Part shown: positions 22,431 to 31,548 of the stretch, one piece after another
How the letters are laid out: every line of letters starts with the position of its first letter
How positions within the stretch are numbered: position 1 is the stretch's first letter
NCBI GenBank assembly: GCA_034440635.1
Contig: JAOTON010001685.1
Location: 3,730,501-3,794,500, forward strand
Reading direction: 5' to 3'
Source of the DNA: Lepas anatifera
Lineage: Eukaryota; Arthropoda; Thecostraca; Lepadidae
Length of the DNA stretch: 64,000 bases
Translations under genes and position numbers: made by a program
Notes under the pieces: generated by a model
Seen by the model: only the letters and a program-made list of their open reading frames with translations
The model's database searches: none
What the model was told of the DNA's origin: nothing

Positions 22431-25400
22431 TTTTTTTGTTTTGTTTTGTTTTTTGTTTTTGTTTTTGTTTTTTTCCTATGGTGGGAGTTATTCTGAGTCT
22501 ACCATACCTTAGGACCAGACAGTTAAAACCTAGTTTGAAGCACCTATTGTTTAAATTTGTCAGAGGGACGTTTCTAGTGTAATTGTTATTTCTAATATGA
22601 GGGGTGCTATTCGGATGCAGGTATTTTCCATACCTGCCACCATAGACGTTCAGATAAAGCTCTCGAGCCTAGAAGCCTTCAGGAATGTAAAGAGCTTGTC
22701 CAGCAGCTCAGGGTGATCATTGCCGAGAAGAGTGGAAAAGTTTACTGGGATGTTTCTGATGCGGCAATAATCTAGCATGGGCTGCCTATGGGCGTCGTGC
22801 TGGGGACAGTCGATGAGGATATGGTAGGGATTTTCCATGTCAGAGCAGGTACCACAGGTACCTACACGCCCATAGGCATTTAATTTGGTGTGTCCGCTTC
22901 TGAGTCTGGTCAGGATGACCTCACGCCGACGACTGTTTTGGTTGGAGCTGGGCCAGTAGCCGATGTTAGGCTTGATATGGAATAAATGGGCGCTGTGGTT
23001 AGTGGTCCAGTCATTTTGGATGTACTTCCGGATATGGTTCTGGAGGAGAGCTTTGCTATCGTCTCCGGACCATTTGAGAGGTGCGACCTCTCTGAGTTCA
23101 AGAGACTTTTTGGCCTGTTCGTCGGCTTTTTCATTTCCGAGAATTTTGCAGTGGCCTGGGATCCAAAGAAAGGAGACATCTGGGATATCGTCGATACCCT
23201 TCTGGATGTCTGCTATTACGTGGTGGCTGGGGTTGACTACGTTATTGATAGCTTGCAAGACAGATTTAGAGTCTGAACAGATGACGGCTGAATTAATATT
23301 TAGGGTTCTAATCTGGACTAGTGTATCTAGAATGGCGACAGCCTCGGCAGTAAAGATTGAGCAGTTGTCCGGAAGTCGTTTTTGGAGGCAAATATTTTGC
23401 CCCCAGATGCCGAGGCCTACTTTTTCGCCTATTTTAGAGCCGTCGGTGAAAATGAAGGTTTTGCCAGTGTTGTTAGACTGGACCTCTAAGAATTTCTGGG
23501 AGATCTCCTCTGTGGTGAGGTTGTCTTTGCGTGTGGTGAAAAGAAACTCGACTTTGGGCTGTTTGCGAGTCCAAAAGCGGGAGAGTGGAGGTTTGCCTAT
23601 TGCTTCTGGAATCGCAAGGTTCAGGGTTTCCAGGGTCTTAGCTACTCTATTCTTAAATGGAGGCCAGGTTGTCCGATTAGTTTTTGATACACGTCCAGGG
23701 TGGGCGAAACATTGTTTCGCCGGGTGATTTTCGGTAGATTGGACCTTGATATAGTAAGAGATAAGCTGGGAGTGGCGTCTTGTTTGGAGAAGGCACAGCC
23801 CACTGTCCACTAACAAGCTGGTGATGGGGGATTCTCTGAGCGCGCCTGTGGCTGCCCGGATACTTGCGTTTTGGATGCGCTCTAGCTTTAGCTTATTAGT
23901 GTTGTTCGTTGAGTCAAAGACAAACGAATTATATTCGAGTATGGGCCGGATCAAGGACTTGTAGAGCATGAGCAGGGTGTTTCGATCCCCGCCGTTCTCT
24001 GTTCCGCCGAGCATGCGGAGGATATTGACTCGTTTTTGACAGCTAGAGACGACTTTGGTAATATGCTCGTTAAAACTAAGGCGGGTATCAAGGATGACGC
24101 CTAAGAATTTGAAGCTTTTCGCGCATTCAATGGGCTTGCCTGAGATTTGGAGCTGAGGAACAGCGTGTCTCACACCTGGCCTGGCAAAGACTACGACTGA
24201 TGACGTTTCGGCCGAGAGTGATAGACCCATTGAATTGCACCAAGCATGGATGTCGTCGAGACTACCCTGCAATTCGGTAGTCGCGGTTTTGAATTCTGGT
24301 TGACTGCGCCGCCTGGTGTCGACCGGAGTGGATTTCCAAATAGCGACATCATCTGCAAATAGGGAGTACTTAACTCCAGGCGGTAGCTTTTTGGAAAGAA
24401 TGTCATTGATCATGACTAGGAAGAGGGTCGGAGATAAAACGCTCCCCTGGGGTGTGCCCTGGTCTTGAGATGTCAGATAGGAAAAGGTGGTGCCGCAGCG
24501 CACTTTGAATTTTCTGTCCCTAAGAAAGTTGTCAATGAATCTAGCAAGGTGGCCATGGACTCCCAGTTTACAAAGTTTATACAAAAGGACGTCTTTTTGT
24601 ACACGATCAAAGGCCGACTTGATATCTAAGAATGCAGCAATTGTGACTTGCTTCTTGTAAAAGCCATTTTCGACGTCACTGACCAGTTTGATCAGATTGT
24701 CAGTGGTGGCTCGCCCGCGCCGGAAACCCGATTGCATAGCATCGAGTTTCTTTTCGAGAATTTCGTGAAGTCTTACGTTGACCATGCGCTCTACAAGCTT
24801 GCTAGCACAGCTAGTAAGCGAAATGGGGCGATAACCTTTAGGGTCCGTTTTTTCTTTGCCAGGTTTTAGAATGCGAATAATGACACTCTCCCGCCACATA
24901 GTGGGGAAAGAGTCGCTAAGAAACATGTTGTTAATGGCCGAGAGAAGATATTTTAGTGCTGTCTGGCTGAGGTACCTGAAGAAAGAGTAGTGAATTTCAT
25001 CCGGGCCCACTGCAGTGTTTCCACACTTGCTAATGGAGTAATTTAGTTCGGTCATTGTAAAAGGTACGTTATAGTACTCCTGTTTACTAGAATTGAAGAA
25101 TGTGCGGCGTTTGCACCATTCGGCCTGGTCTTTTGAGCGCTGGTTGTAGGAACTGTTGGCTGCAACGCCATTGTATTGATCAGCAAAGGCGTCCATGACT
25201 TCCTTGGGTGCCGTGATGTTTTGGCCAGAGATTGTCAGTTGAGGGAAGGGTCCACGGGGCGGTCGTTTCGCAGAGAAAGCTCCAATGGTTTTCCAGATTT
25301 GAGAAATGGGTGTGAAGCGGTTGAATTTAGAAACGAAGGCGTTGAAACTATCTTTTTGGACCCGCTTGCACGTGTTTTGGAAGTGGGCTTTGGCTGCCCG

Positions 25401-27900
25401 GAGGGCATTGCGAGTAGGGCTGTGTGCCCTCCTCTCGTAGGCTTTCCTGGCTCTAATCATTTGAGCTTTGGCGTGTGCCGTCTCCGCATTCCACCATGGG
25501 GCTCCTTTTTTCTGTCGGGGGCCTTGACTTTTTGGTATTGTTAAATGTGCTGCTGAGCTGATGGCTCTTAGTACCGAGTCAATGTCTGCCGAGTCGGGGT
25601 CACCTCCTGTGACAAGTGTGAGGTCGACCTCTGCCTCAAACTTGTTCCAGTCGGCACGTTTTAGATTCCATGAGGGTGTAAAAAGAGTAACATGGTCGAT
25701 TGAGCCTGTGGGAATACCAATTTTTATTGGGAGGTGATCGCTCATTCCTGGGTTGTCTTCGACTTCCCAGGTGAACAGTGACGCAATTCTAGGAGAGCAG
25801 CACGAGATGTCAATGGCAGTGTCAGAATGGCCACCGCGCATTGCTTGGTGGGTCGGAGCGCCGTTATTTAAGATAACTAGATTTTGAGAGTCTATTGCGT
25901 CATAGATGATTTCGCCTCTGCGAGTGGTGGTGGCGCTGCCCCATGAGGGATGATGACCGTTCAAGTCTCCAAGTAGTAACAAAGGGCCGGGGATTTGTGC
26001 CAAAAGTTGGGCGAGGTCCCGAGCCCACGGGTCAGGATCGCTTGGAGAGATGTACAGTGAAATCACCGTCAATTTGACGTGCTGAATTTCTACATTAATA
26101 GCGACACAGTCGAGTGGCGTAACCAAAGGCACTTGGCTGTGAGGGATGCTATTTTCAATAAGGATGGCAGTGCCTCCTTTACGGACAGTAGCGTTTACAT
26201 TATGGCGGTACCAAGAGTAACCCGAGATTTTGAATTTGTTATTATCATTATCATTAAAGAGGGTTTCTTGGAGTGCTGCTACTGCCGGCTTTTTCTCAGC
26301 AAAGATTGATTTAAATAAGGGGAATTTCCCAATTAGACTGTTTTTGTTCCATTGGAGAATTGAACCCATGGTGGTTTAATGTCTTAGATGCTGGGGGGGG
26401 TTTGCGGGGGCGGGGGCGGAGGTGATAGGAATGTGTGCTACTTGTGTCGCTGGTAGTGGAAACGGGGGACGAGTGCCGGGTGTACCGGAGTTTCCTCGGC
26501 ACCGGGGGGCTGCCGGGCCTGAGGGATTTGGATGAGACTGAACTGGTGGGGGAGGCCGACATGAGATAACTATTTTCTACAGAGTCTGTGACCGAGATGC
26601 TGTCAGCATTTGGGTAAGACTCGGTCCCGGGCAGCTCACTATCAGGTTCGCTGTTGCTACCTGACGTGTCGGAATCACTGGCAAATTGGGATTGCATGTA
26701 ATGACATGCCAGATCTGTTTGAGAGCCACAATGGCGGGTCGTCGGTGCTTGAGAGGCAGGAGCTTTGCTGCTGTCCGTGAGAGAGGTTTCGGTTTGGGTG
26801 GCTACACTGACTTTTTTCTGTTTGAGTGGCAGCTGTCTTACTGGAAGCGGGGGAGCTGCCACTCTGGTGTTTCCGTCCCGGCGCCCGCCGTAGGCGGCGC
26901 CTGGGAGGGGGTGCACCGGTGACTTTTGGGTGGGAGTGGGCTGGGAGCGGGGGGAAACTCGGTACAGCTAGGCACCTGCTGAGGGCTGCTTTGCCGCCCT
27001 TCGGTTGGGGTCCAGGTCTTCCTGGTGCCATGTGAGGGACGGGGGGCGGCGGTACTTTTGGGCGGAAGACCCGGAATGGAACAGGCTGGGTTGGCTGGGG
27101 GATCCGTCCAGCCCGTGTTGGGAGTCCACTTGCGCCAAAAGGTGTTTGTGCTGTGGTGCGTGTTTTGCATGACATGGGGGATGGCCAGCCGAAGGGGTAC
27201 CATGACTAGCGGCTCCATCAGGGGGCGAAGGGGACGCTTTTGGGAGGTGGTGAGCTGAGGAGTGGCCTGGCCAGCTGTGCTGGGGGCTGCCGCGGTGGCC
27301 TTGCCGCTACGTGCCTGGGTTAGGGAGTGGCGTTTTTCGCTCTCACGCACTTTTTTGCGGGCCAGGTCGAAGGGGAGCTTTTCGTCTTCAGCCACCATAT
27401 TTACATGTTTTTCACGGAGCCAGGCTGGGCACTTAGGATCGGTAGCCCCATGGGCGCCGCCACAGGCAGCACACAGGAGACTAAGGGAGGTGCAGTCTTT
27501 GGTTCGGTGTGCAGCACTGCACTTGCCACAGCGGGGGGCGGGGTTTTTACAGCTGGACTCAACGTGGCCGTACCTTTGACAGATTTGACACCTGATGGGG
27601 TTGGGGTAGAACGGCTTCACTGGGTAGACACAGTCGCCCAGTTTGACACGGCCACAGTCATCTCGGCACTTTGTGTCGAAGGTGACGAGGAAGCGATTGT
27701 CTTTACGGTGAGGGGCTTTTTCGGTGGTGGAATGGAGTGTGATACGGACGACAACAAACTGCCCGGCTTCAAGCTCACGGCTTGGCTCTAGTCCGGGGTA
27801 GGTTGTAGTATCTACCAATGTGCAAAAATCACCAATACCAGAAGCCTGGGCCCAACAGAACCTACACGGTAGCAAAGAACAGCAACGGCAGCAAAACAGC
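22431..27900 (-). mobile_element. second I-clade LINE, 5'-truncated
   Basis: Minus-strand element with an intact ORF2 (22650-26369) overlapping the end of a frameshifted ORF1 (26311-27926). The 3' side has a small palindrome (GCAGGTATTTTCCATACCTGC near 22619) and an A-rich (CAAAA)n stretch at about 22431-22472 that may be its tail. The 5' side seems to begin inside ORF1 near 27880. No target duplication was found, so both outer limits are approximate. Confidence 0.75.
22650..26369 (-). CDS. I-clade LINE ORF2, uninterrupted (EN-RT-RNase H)
   Basis: A 1239-codon frame starting MGSILQWNKNSLIGKF. Endonuclease: ILQWN, LQETLF, LLLGDLNGHHPSW, MSDHLPI. RT: YRPISLTSCASKLVERM, motif A FLDIKSAFDRV, motif B TPQGSVLSPTLF, motif C LFADDVAIW near residue 670. 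RNase H near 975-1110: FIFTDGSK, FTAEAVA, ICSDSKS, IPGHCKILGNEKADEQ, all four acidic positions present. The tail has CGTCSDMENPYHILIDC. No stop or shift was seen, so this copy is recent or was young until lately. It differs clearly from the other I-clade LINE in the window. Confidence 0.93.
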   Translation of the reverse strand: MGSILQWNKNSLIGKFPLFKSIFAEKKPAVAALQETLFNDNDNNKFKISGYSWYRHNVNATVRKGGTAILIENSIPHSQVPLVTPLDCVAINVEIQHVKLTVISLYISPSDPDPWARDLAQLLAQIPGPLLLLGDLNGHHPSWGSATTTRRGEIIYDAIDSQNLVILNNGAPTHQAMRGGHSDTAIDISCCSPRIASLFTWEVEDNPGMSDHLPIKIGIPTGSIDHVTLFTPSWNLKRADWNKFEAEVDLTLVTGGDPDSADIDSVLRAISSAAHLTIPKSQGPRQKKGAPWWNAETAHAKAQMIRARKAYERRAHSPTRNALRAAKAHFQNTCKRVQKDSFNAFVSKFNRFTPISQIWKTIGAFSAKRPPRGPFPQLTISGQNITAPKEVMDAFADQYNGVAANSSYNQRSKDQAEWCKRRTFFNSSKQEYYNVPFTMTELNYSISKCGNTAVGPDEIHYSFFRYLSQTALKYLLSAINNMFLSDSFPTMWRESVIIRILKPGKEKTDPKGYRPISLTSCASKLVERMVNVRLHEILEKKLDAMQSGFRRGRATTDNLIKLVSDVENGFYKKQVTIAAFLDIKSAFDRVQKDVLLYKLCKLGVHGHLARFIDNFLRDRKFKVRCGTTFSYLTSQDQGTPQGSVLSPTLFLVMINDILSKKLPPGVKYSLFADDVAIWKSTPVDTRRRSQPEFKTATTELQGSLDDIHAWCNSMGLSLSAETSSVVVFARPGVRHAVPQLQISGKPIECAKSFKFLGVILDTRLSFNEHITKVVSSCQKRVNILRMLGGTENGGDRNTLLMLYKSLIRPILEYNSFVFDSTNNTNKLKLERIQNASIRAATGALRESPITSLLVDSGLCLLQTRRHSQLISYYIKVQSTENHPAKQCFAHPGRVSKTNRTTWPPFKNRVAKTLETLNLAIPEAIGKPPLSRFWTRKQPKVEFLFTTRKDNLTTEEISQKFLEVQSNNTGKTFIFTDGSKIGEKVGLGIWGQNICLQKRLPDNCSIFTAEAVAILDTLVQIRTLNINSAVICSDSKSVLQAINNVVNPSHHVIADIQKGIDDIPDVSFLWIPGHCKILGNEKADEQAKKSLELREVAPLKWSGDDSKALLQNHIRKYIQNDWTTNHSAHLFHIKPNIGYWPSSNQNSRRREVILTRLRSGHTKLNAYGRVGTCGTCSDMENPYHILIDCPQHDAHRQPMLDYCRIRNIPVNFSTLLGNDHPELLDKLFTFLKASRLESFI

Positions 27901-27926
27901 GAACAGCAATAAACAGTGTTTATCAA
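26311..27926 (-). pseudogene. I-clade LINE ORF1, frameshifted and 5'-incomplete
   Basis: The frame from 27926 has RVKLGDCVYPVKPF and three knuckles: CQICQRYGHVESSC, CGKCSAAHRTKDC and CAACGGAHGATDPKC. A Lys/Arg- and Pro-rich stretch follows. Near 26850 the sensible reading moves to another frame (KQKKVSVATQTETSL) and continues to a stop at 26311, overlapping the ORF2 start at 26369. The region N-terminal to the knuckles is much shorter than in the ORF1 at 11281, so the insertion is truncated inside ORF1. Confidence 0.7.
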
Positions 27927-28192
27927 ACACCGCAGTTGCCCACAGAGGGAGAAAACAAAAATAGGACAAAGGCACGCTTACATATAGAAAACTACAGAAA
28001 CCTTTAAATTTTGAAGGACTCTGGAATACCACTCCACACAGCGCAGCTACGTAAACAAATGGCGCAGAGCCGACAAACTCAGACACAATTAATAAGGGGC
28101 GATTTTAAGTTTTTAGACGGCCTTAAGTCAAGAAAAGCAGTAAAGAAAAAGTGCACCAGCCGGAAATAACTAGCTTAAGTGACAATCGCTGT

Positions 28193-28364
28193 CTCACCAC
28201 TGGAGAAAATCCGAATTTGGCAATCTTTTCACCAGGAGCACTACTTCCACGTCTACACAGGGACGGGTGAGGATGCCAGATTTGACTGGCCGCAAGGTAG
28301 GACTGACAGATGTAGTAAAAATCCAGGGCGAGTCAGATCTCTTTCGCGGTAAGATCAATGATGA
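28193..28364 (+). pseudogene. old LINE ORF1 remnant, left piece
   Basis: Open frame with LSHHWRKSEFGNLFTRS, then VRMPDLTGRKVGLTD and SDLFRGKINDE. It stops being coding exactly at a MITE and resumes at 29151, where the frame reads DEVRKSVLDKAKQLKNS, so together they look like the RRM/CTD part of a CR1-like ORF1. Confidence 0.6.
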
Positions 28365-29150
28365 GGGGTGTTCATTGTGCATGTTTACGCGGTTTTCGTA
28401 AACAGCCCTGAGGGTATTTTGTATGACGTCTCACAAGCATGACGTCACCTTTGGTTTACCGATCAAAAACCAAAAGTTTTCATAAACCTCTGCAATTTTG
28501 GCGCAGCTGAGACTTGTAGAAGAGACTTGATGCCGATCGTTTATGTTTTGTTATTTTTGTTAAATATGCACGAAAAGGTCCAATTGTTCAAATGCAGACA
28601 TAGATATGATACAAAAGTGATACAAGAACATAGGTACAAGTGGGAAAAGGTCATCAAAGTGAAATGGGCTGTCTCAATAAATTATGCTTTAAGGAAAACA
28701 CTATTGCCTTGCAATGCGAACATAAATTTACGTAATACATCATCCAGTTCAGACTTACCTACCTATATAAGATTCTTAACACTATTAAACCACTCTGAAA
28801 AAGATGCGTTGGTTTCGAGAAGTACCAATTCTATTTTATCAACATACAACAAAGAAAAGTAGCCCCGAAGGCAGTGTCTCCATTGCCTTGCCCGAAGTCG
28901 ATCATCCAACTTTAGCGTCGGACAGCTCCAAGGCTAGTCACAGCGCCGTTTTCGTAACAAAAAGATGTTTACGGAGTTTACGGACGAAGTTATGCGATTG
29001 AGCATCAACAGTGTAAACTGTTAACGAAAACTTGGATGACGTCGAGGAATCAGTATGACGTCACAGCACGCTTCAATCTGATTGGTGAGCCAGTTCGTCA
29101 ACACTGTTTTCGGTTTACGTAAACCCGTAAACATGCACAATGAACACCCC
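28365..29150. mobile_element. MITE with GGGGTGTTCATTGTGC ends
   Basis: The terminal inverted repeats are perfect for 25 bp (GGGGTGTTCATTGTGCATGT..., and the same read from the other end). The 8-bp duplication is AATGATGA (28357-28364) and TATGATGA (29151-29158), 7 of 8. A GTAAAC/GTTTAC-rich inner TIR and TGACGTCA palindromes near both ends are present. No coding capacity. It splits a LINE ORF1 frame, which independently confirms the boundaries. Confidence 0.85.
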
Positions 29151-29609
29151 TATGATGAAGTCCGGAAGTCTGTGCTTGACAAAGCAAAGCAGCTGAAAAA
29201 CTCAGAGCAGTTTCATACTATCTTCATCCGTCGCGACCTCACATACAATCAGAGACAGTTGCTAAAGGCCAGACAAGCTGTAGCCCGAGACCCTGTGTCT
29301 GGCCCTCCTAGACCTTCCCGGACCTACTCTCGTAGAAACCCACTGACAATACGACTGCAGCTCACGCTGAGAGCAATACAGCCTCACCTCTCCATCCCAC
29401 TGCAGCAGAGGAGACGGTCCCAAAATCTGTGTTCCCTGGACAAGCACTCGCTTCAAACCAATCGCTTCAAACCGGAGTCGGGATTGAGGCGTCGCCGGGG
29501 GCGGATCGTCCGTTCCTCTGTCCTGTCCTGCCTACCTCATCGAACTCTCACACACTTTAGTCACAAGTATAGGACTTTAGTTGTATTTTATTTTAAAATT
29601 ACGAGCTGA
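29151..29609 (+). pseudogene. old LINE ORF1 remnant, right piece
   Basis: Continues the interrupted frame: VRKSVLDKAKQLKNSEQ, then FIRRDLTYNQRQLLKARQAV, the conserved 'xxDLTxxxRxLLxxAR' segment at the end of the LINE ORF1 RRM/CTD. A basic, Ser/Arg-rich tail follows to a stop at 29607-29609. It is directly followed by the leader of a different CR1. Confidence 0.65.
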
Positions 29610-29675
29610 ACCATCGTTTCAAGGAAAATCTCGCAAAAAAAGTAAAATAGAATTTTTGACCGCTAGTCTCGGACA

Positions 29676-31196
29676 ATGTTTGCGGCACAAACACCGCCTC
29701 CACGGCGGAGAACCGAAGCTCAGCGCCAGTTTTCGTCTCAACAAGACGCGCCTTCCTCGAGTGGCAGTCGTGATAATGGCGGCGGCAACAGTTTTCATGA
29801 AAGTCTCAGTGTGAATGCGTCGGGTAGTGTCTCTAATGACCGTGCATCTGAAGAAGTAGATTGTGTGAAGTCGATGCAAGTGCAAGGTAAGAAGTACAAG
29901 ATCCAGCCTCACCATACGTGTCTAAATAACGGCCCTGTAAAAGACCATACCATTGGATTAGGCGAGTCTGTAGCCAACTCTGGTGAGGGTTCCCTGGGTT
30001 TGAACAGGATTAAGCAGTTAGTCAAAGATGATGAGCAAGAATTTGAGGATTCCAATTGTCCCCGCGAAGATGCTGGTAAAGCCATAGGGAAACTTGTCCA
30101 GAGTGTGTACAAGCCTTTTGGGACACCTTCCCGTTCTTCTAGCGATGCCAGCAGTAGTGATGGAGCGTACTGTCATGGTGGCCCACTGAAGGTGTGTGGT
30201 AACCCGGTTACTCTCAATGAAGATGGGGTGCGTTGCGATATATGTTGCAACTGGTTCCATGCGAAATGTCAGTCTCTGCAACTCGCAGCTCTGAGGGCTC
30301 TTGAAAAGCACAAGGGTCTGTTCTGGATCTGTTGTAAATGCTGGGACGGGTTGCCCAATGCTGGTTCTGCTTCTCTAAGCAAGTCTGTAACCCAGAAGCT
30401 TGATGAACTCTGTACCATCTCTGCAGAGCATGTCTCCACTCTAAGGTCCTTTGTTTCTGAGCAGAAGCGTGCCCTCGATCTGGTCTCTACCTCTCAGGAA
30501 AGAGTGTTGGGGGTTGTTGGTCAACAAACTGATCTGATCCACCAGGCTTCAGCTGTTCGGGTCCCTGACAAAGCCTCCTTCTCTGACATTGTGAAGGGAT
30601 CCTGTAAAGAGGTGATTTCCACCTTGAGCAGCAAGATTGAGACCCTTCCTCGACAGGAACCTGGTGTAGGCATGGACCTTTTGGAAAAGGAAAGGCGAAA
30701 GTACAATGCAGTAATACACAACCTGCCTGAACCTCAAGCCAACAGCCACCAGGAATGCTCTGACAAGGACTCCCTGACTGTGACCAACATACTCAAAGAT
30801 GAACTGCGCATCCATGCCAGGATCGTCTCATGTCGTCGTATTGGTAGGAAACAACCGAACAAGTCTAGGCTGCTTATTGCTAACTTTGACTCTGAGGCAG
30901 TAAAGTGGGATGTGATCCGAGCAGCTCCCCAGCTTCGACAGAGTATTGAATGGGGCAGTCTATATATCAACCCTGACCTTACCAAAACTGAGAGGGAAGC
31001 TGCCAGACAGCTCCGTGAAGAACTGAAGGAAAGACGAGCCAGTGGGGAGAGGGACCTGGCCATTAGAAGCGGTAAGATTGTGGTTGTTGATGGATCTGAT
31101 CTACGTTACCACAACAATGTGAGGCATGGCCAGCAAAATGTCCCCCCCATCTCCCTCATCCCTCCAGGCTGCTACCAGTTCCCAGACAGGTATTAG
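29676..31196 (+). CDS. CR1 LINE ORF1 with PHD-like zinc finger
   Basis: 506 codons starting MFAAQTPPPRRRTEAQ. A low-complexity N-terminus (about 1-150) is followed by a PHD-type Cys/His cluster near 168-225 (CHGG..VCG, CDICCNWFHAKC, WICCKCW), a helical linker and a C-terminal RRM-like region near 345-480 (YNAVIHNLPEP, RIVSCRRIGRKQ, INPDLTKTEREAARQLREEL). This is the known CR1 ORF1 plan. The frame is intact although ORF2 is not. Confidence 0.85.
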   Translation: MFAAQTPPPRRRTEAQRQFSSQQDAPSSSGSRDNGGGNSFHESLSVNASGSVSNDRASEEVDCVKSMQVQGKKYKIQPHHTCLNNGPVKDHTIGLGESVANSGEGSLGLNRIKQLVKDDEQEFEDSNCPREDAGKAIGKLVQSVYKPFGTPSRSSSDASSSDGAYCHGGPLKVCGNPVTLNEDGVRCDICCNWFHAKCQSLQLAALRALEKHKGLFWICCKCWDGLPNAGSASLSKSVTQKLDELCTISAEHVSTLRSFVSEQKRALDLVSTSQERVLGVVGQQTDLIHQASAVRVPDKASFSDIVKGSCKEVISTLSSKIETLPRQEPGVGMDLLEKERRKYNAVIHNLPEPQANSHQECSDKDSLTVTNILKDELRIHARIVSCRRIGRKQPNKSRLLIANFDSEAVKWDVIRAAPQLRQSIEWGSLYINPDLTKTEREAARQLREELKERRASGERDLAIRSGKIVVVDGSDLRYHNNVRHGQQNVPPISLIPPGCYQFPDRY

Positions 31197-31548
31197 AAGT
31201 TCTGGTACCCCTCATCAAGGGAGCATCCCTTTGGAGGATAACAGGGCTGTGAGGGACCCTGGAGCAGTTACTACAGCTGCTGGTGCTTCATCAGGTGCCT
31301 CAGTTGAATCTTTTAGGTGGGTAGGTCGAGATGATCCAGTCTCCAACACAGTTCCAAAGACTGTTGAGGTTGCCATCGGCTCTGGTGGGAACCTCTCTAC
31401 AGTCACTACAGGCTTTGGTGAGGCCAGCCAGGCTACTTCTGGAGCTCCTAACGGAGGTGCAGAACCTCCCCCAGCTGCAGTTAGTCCTGGCTCTCGTTGC
31501 GGTGCTCGACAGGCCCAGTATTGACATAAGTATGGTGGGAATTTTTTA

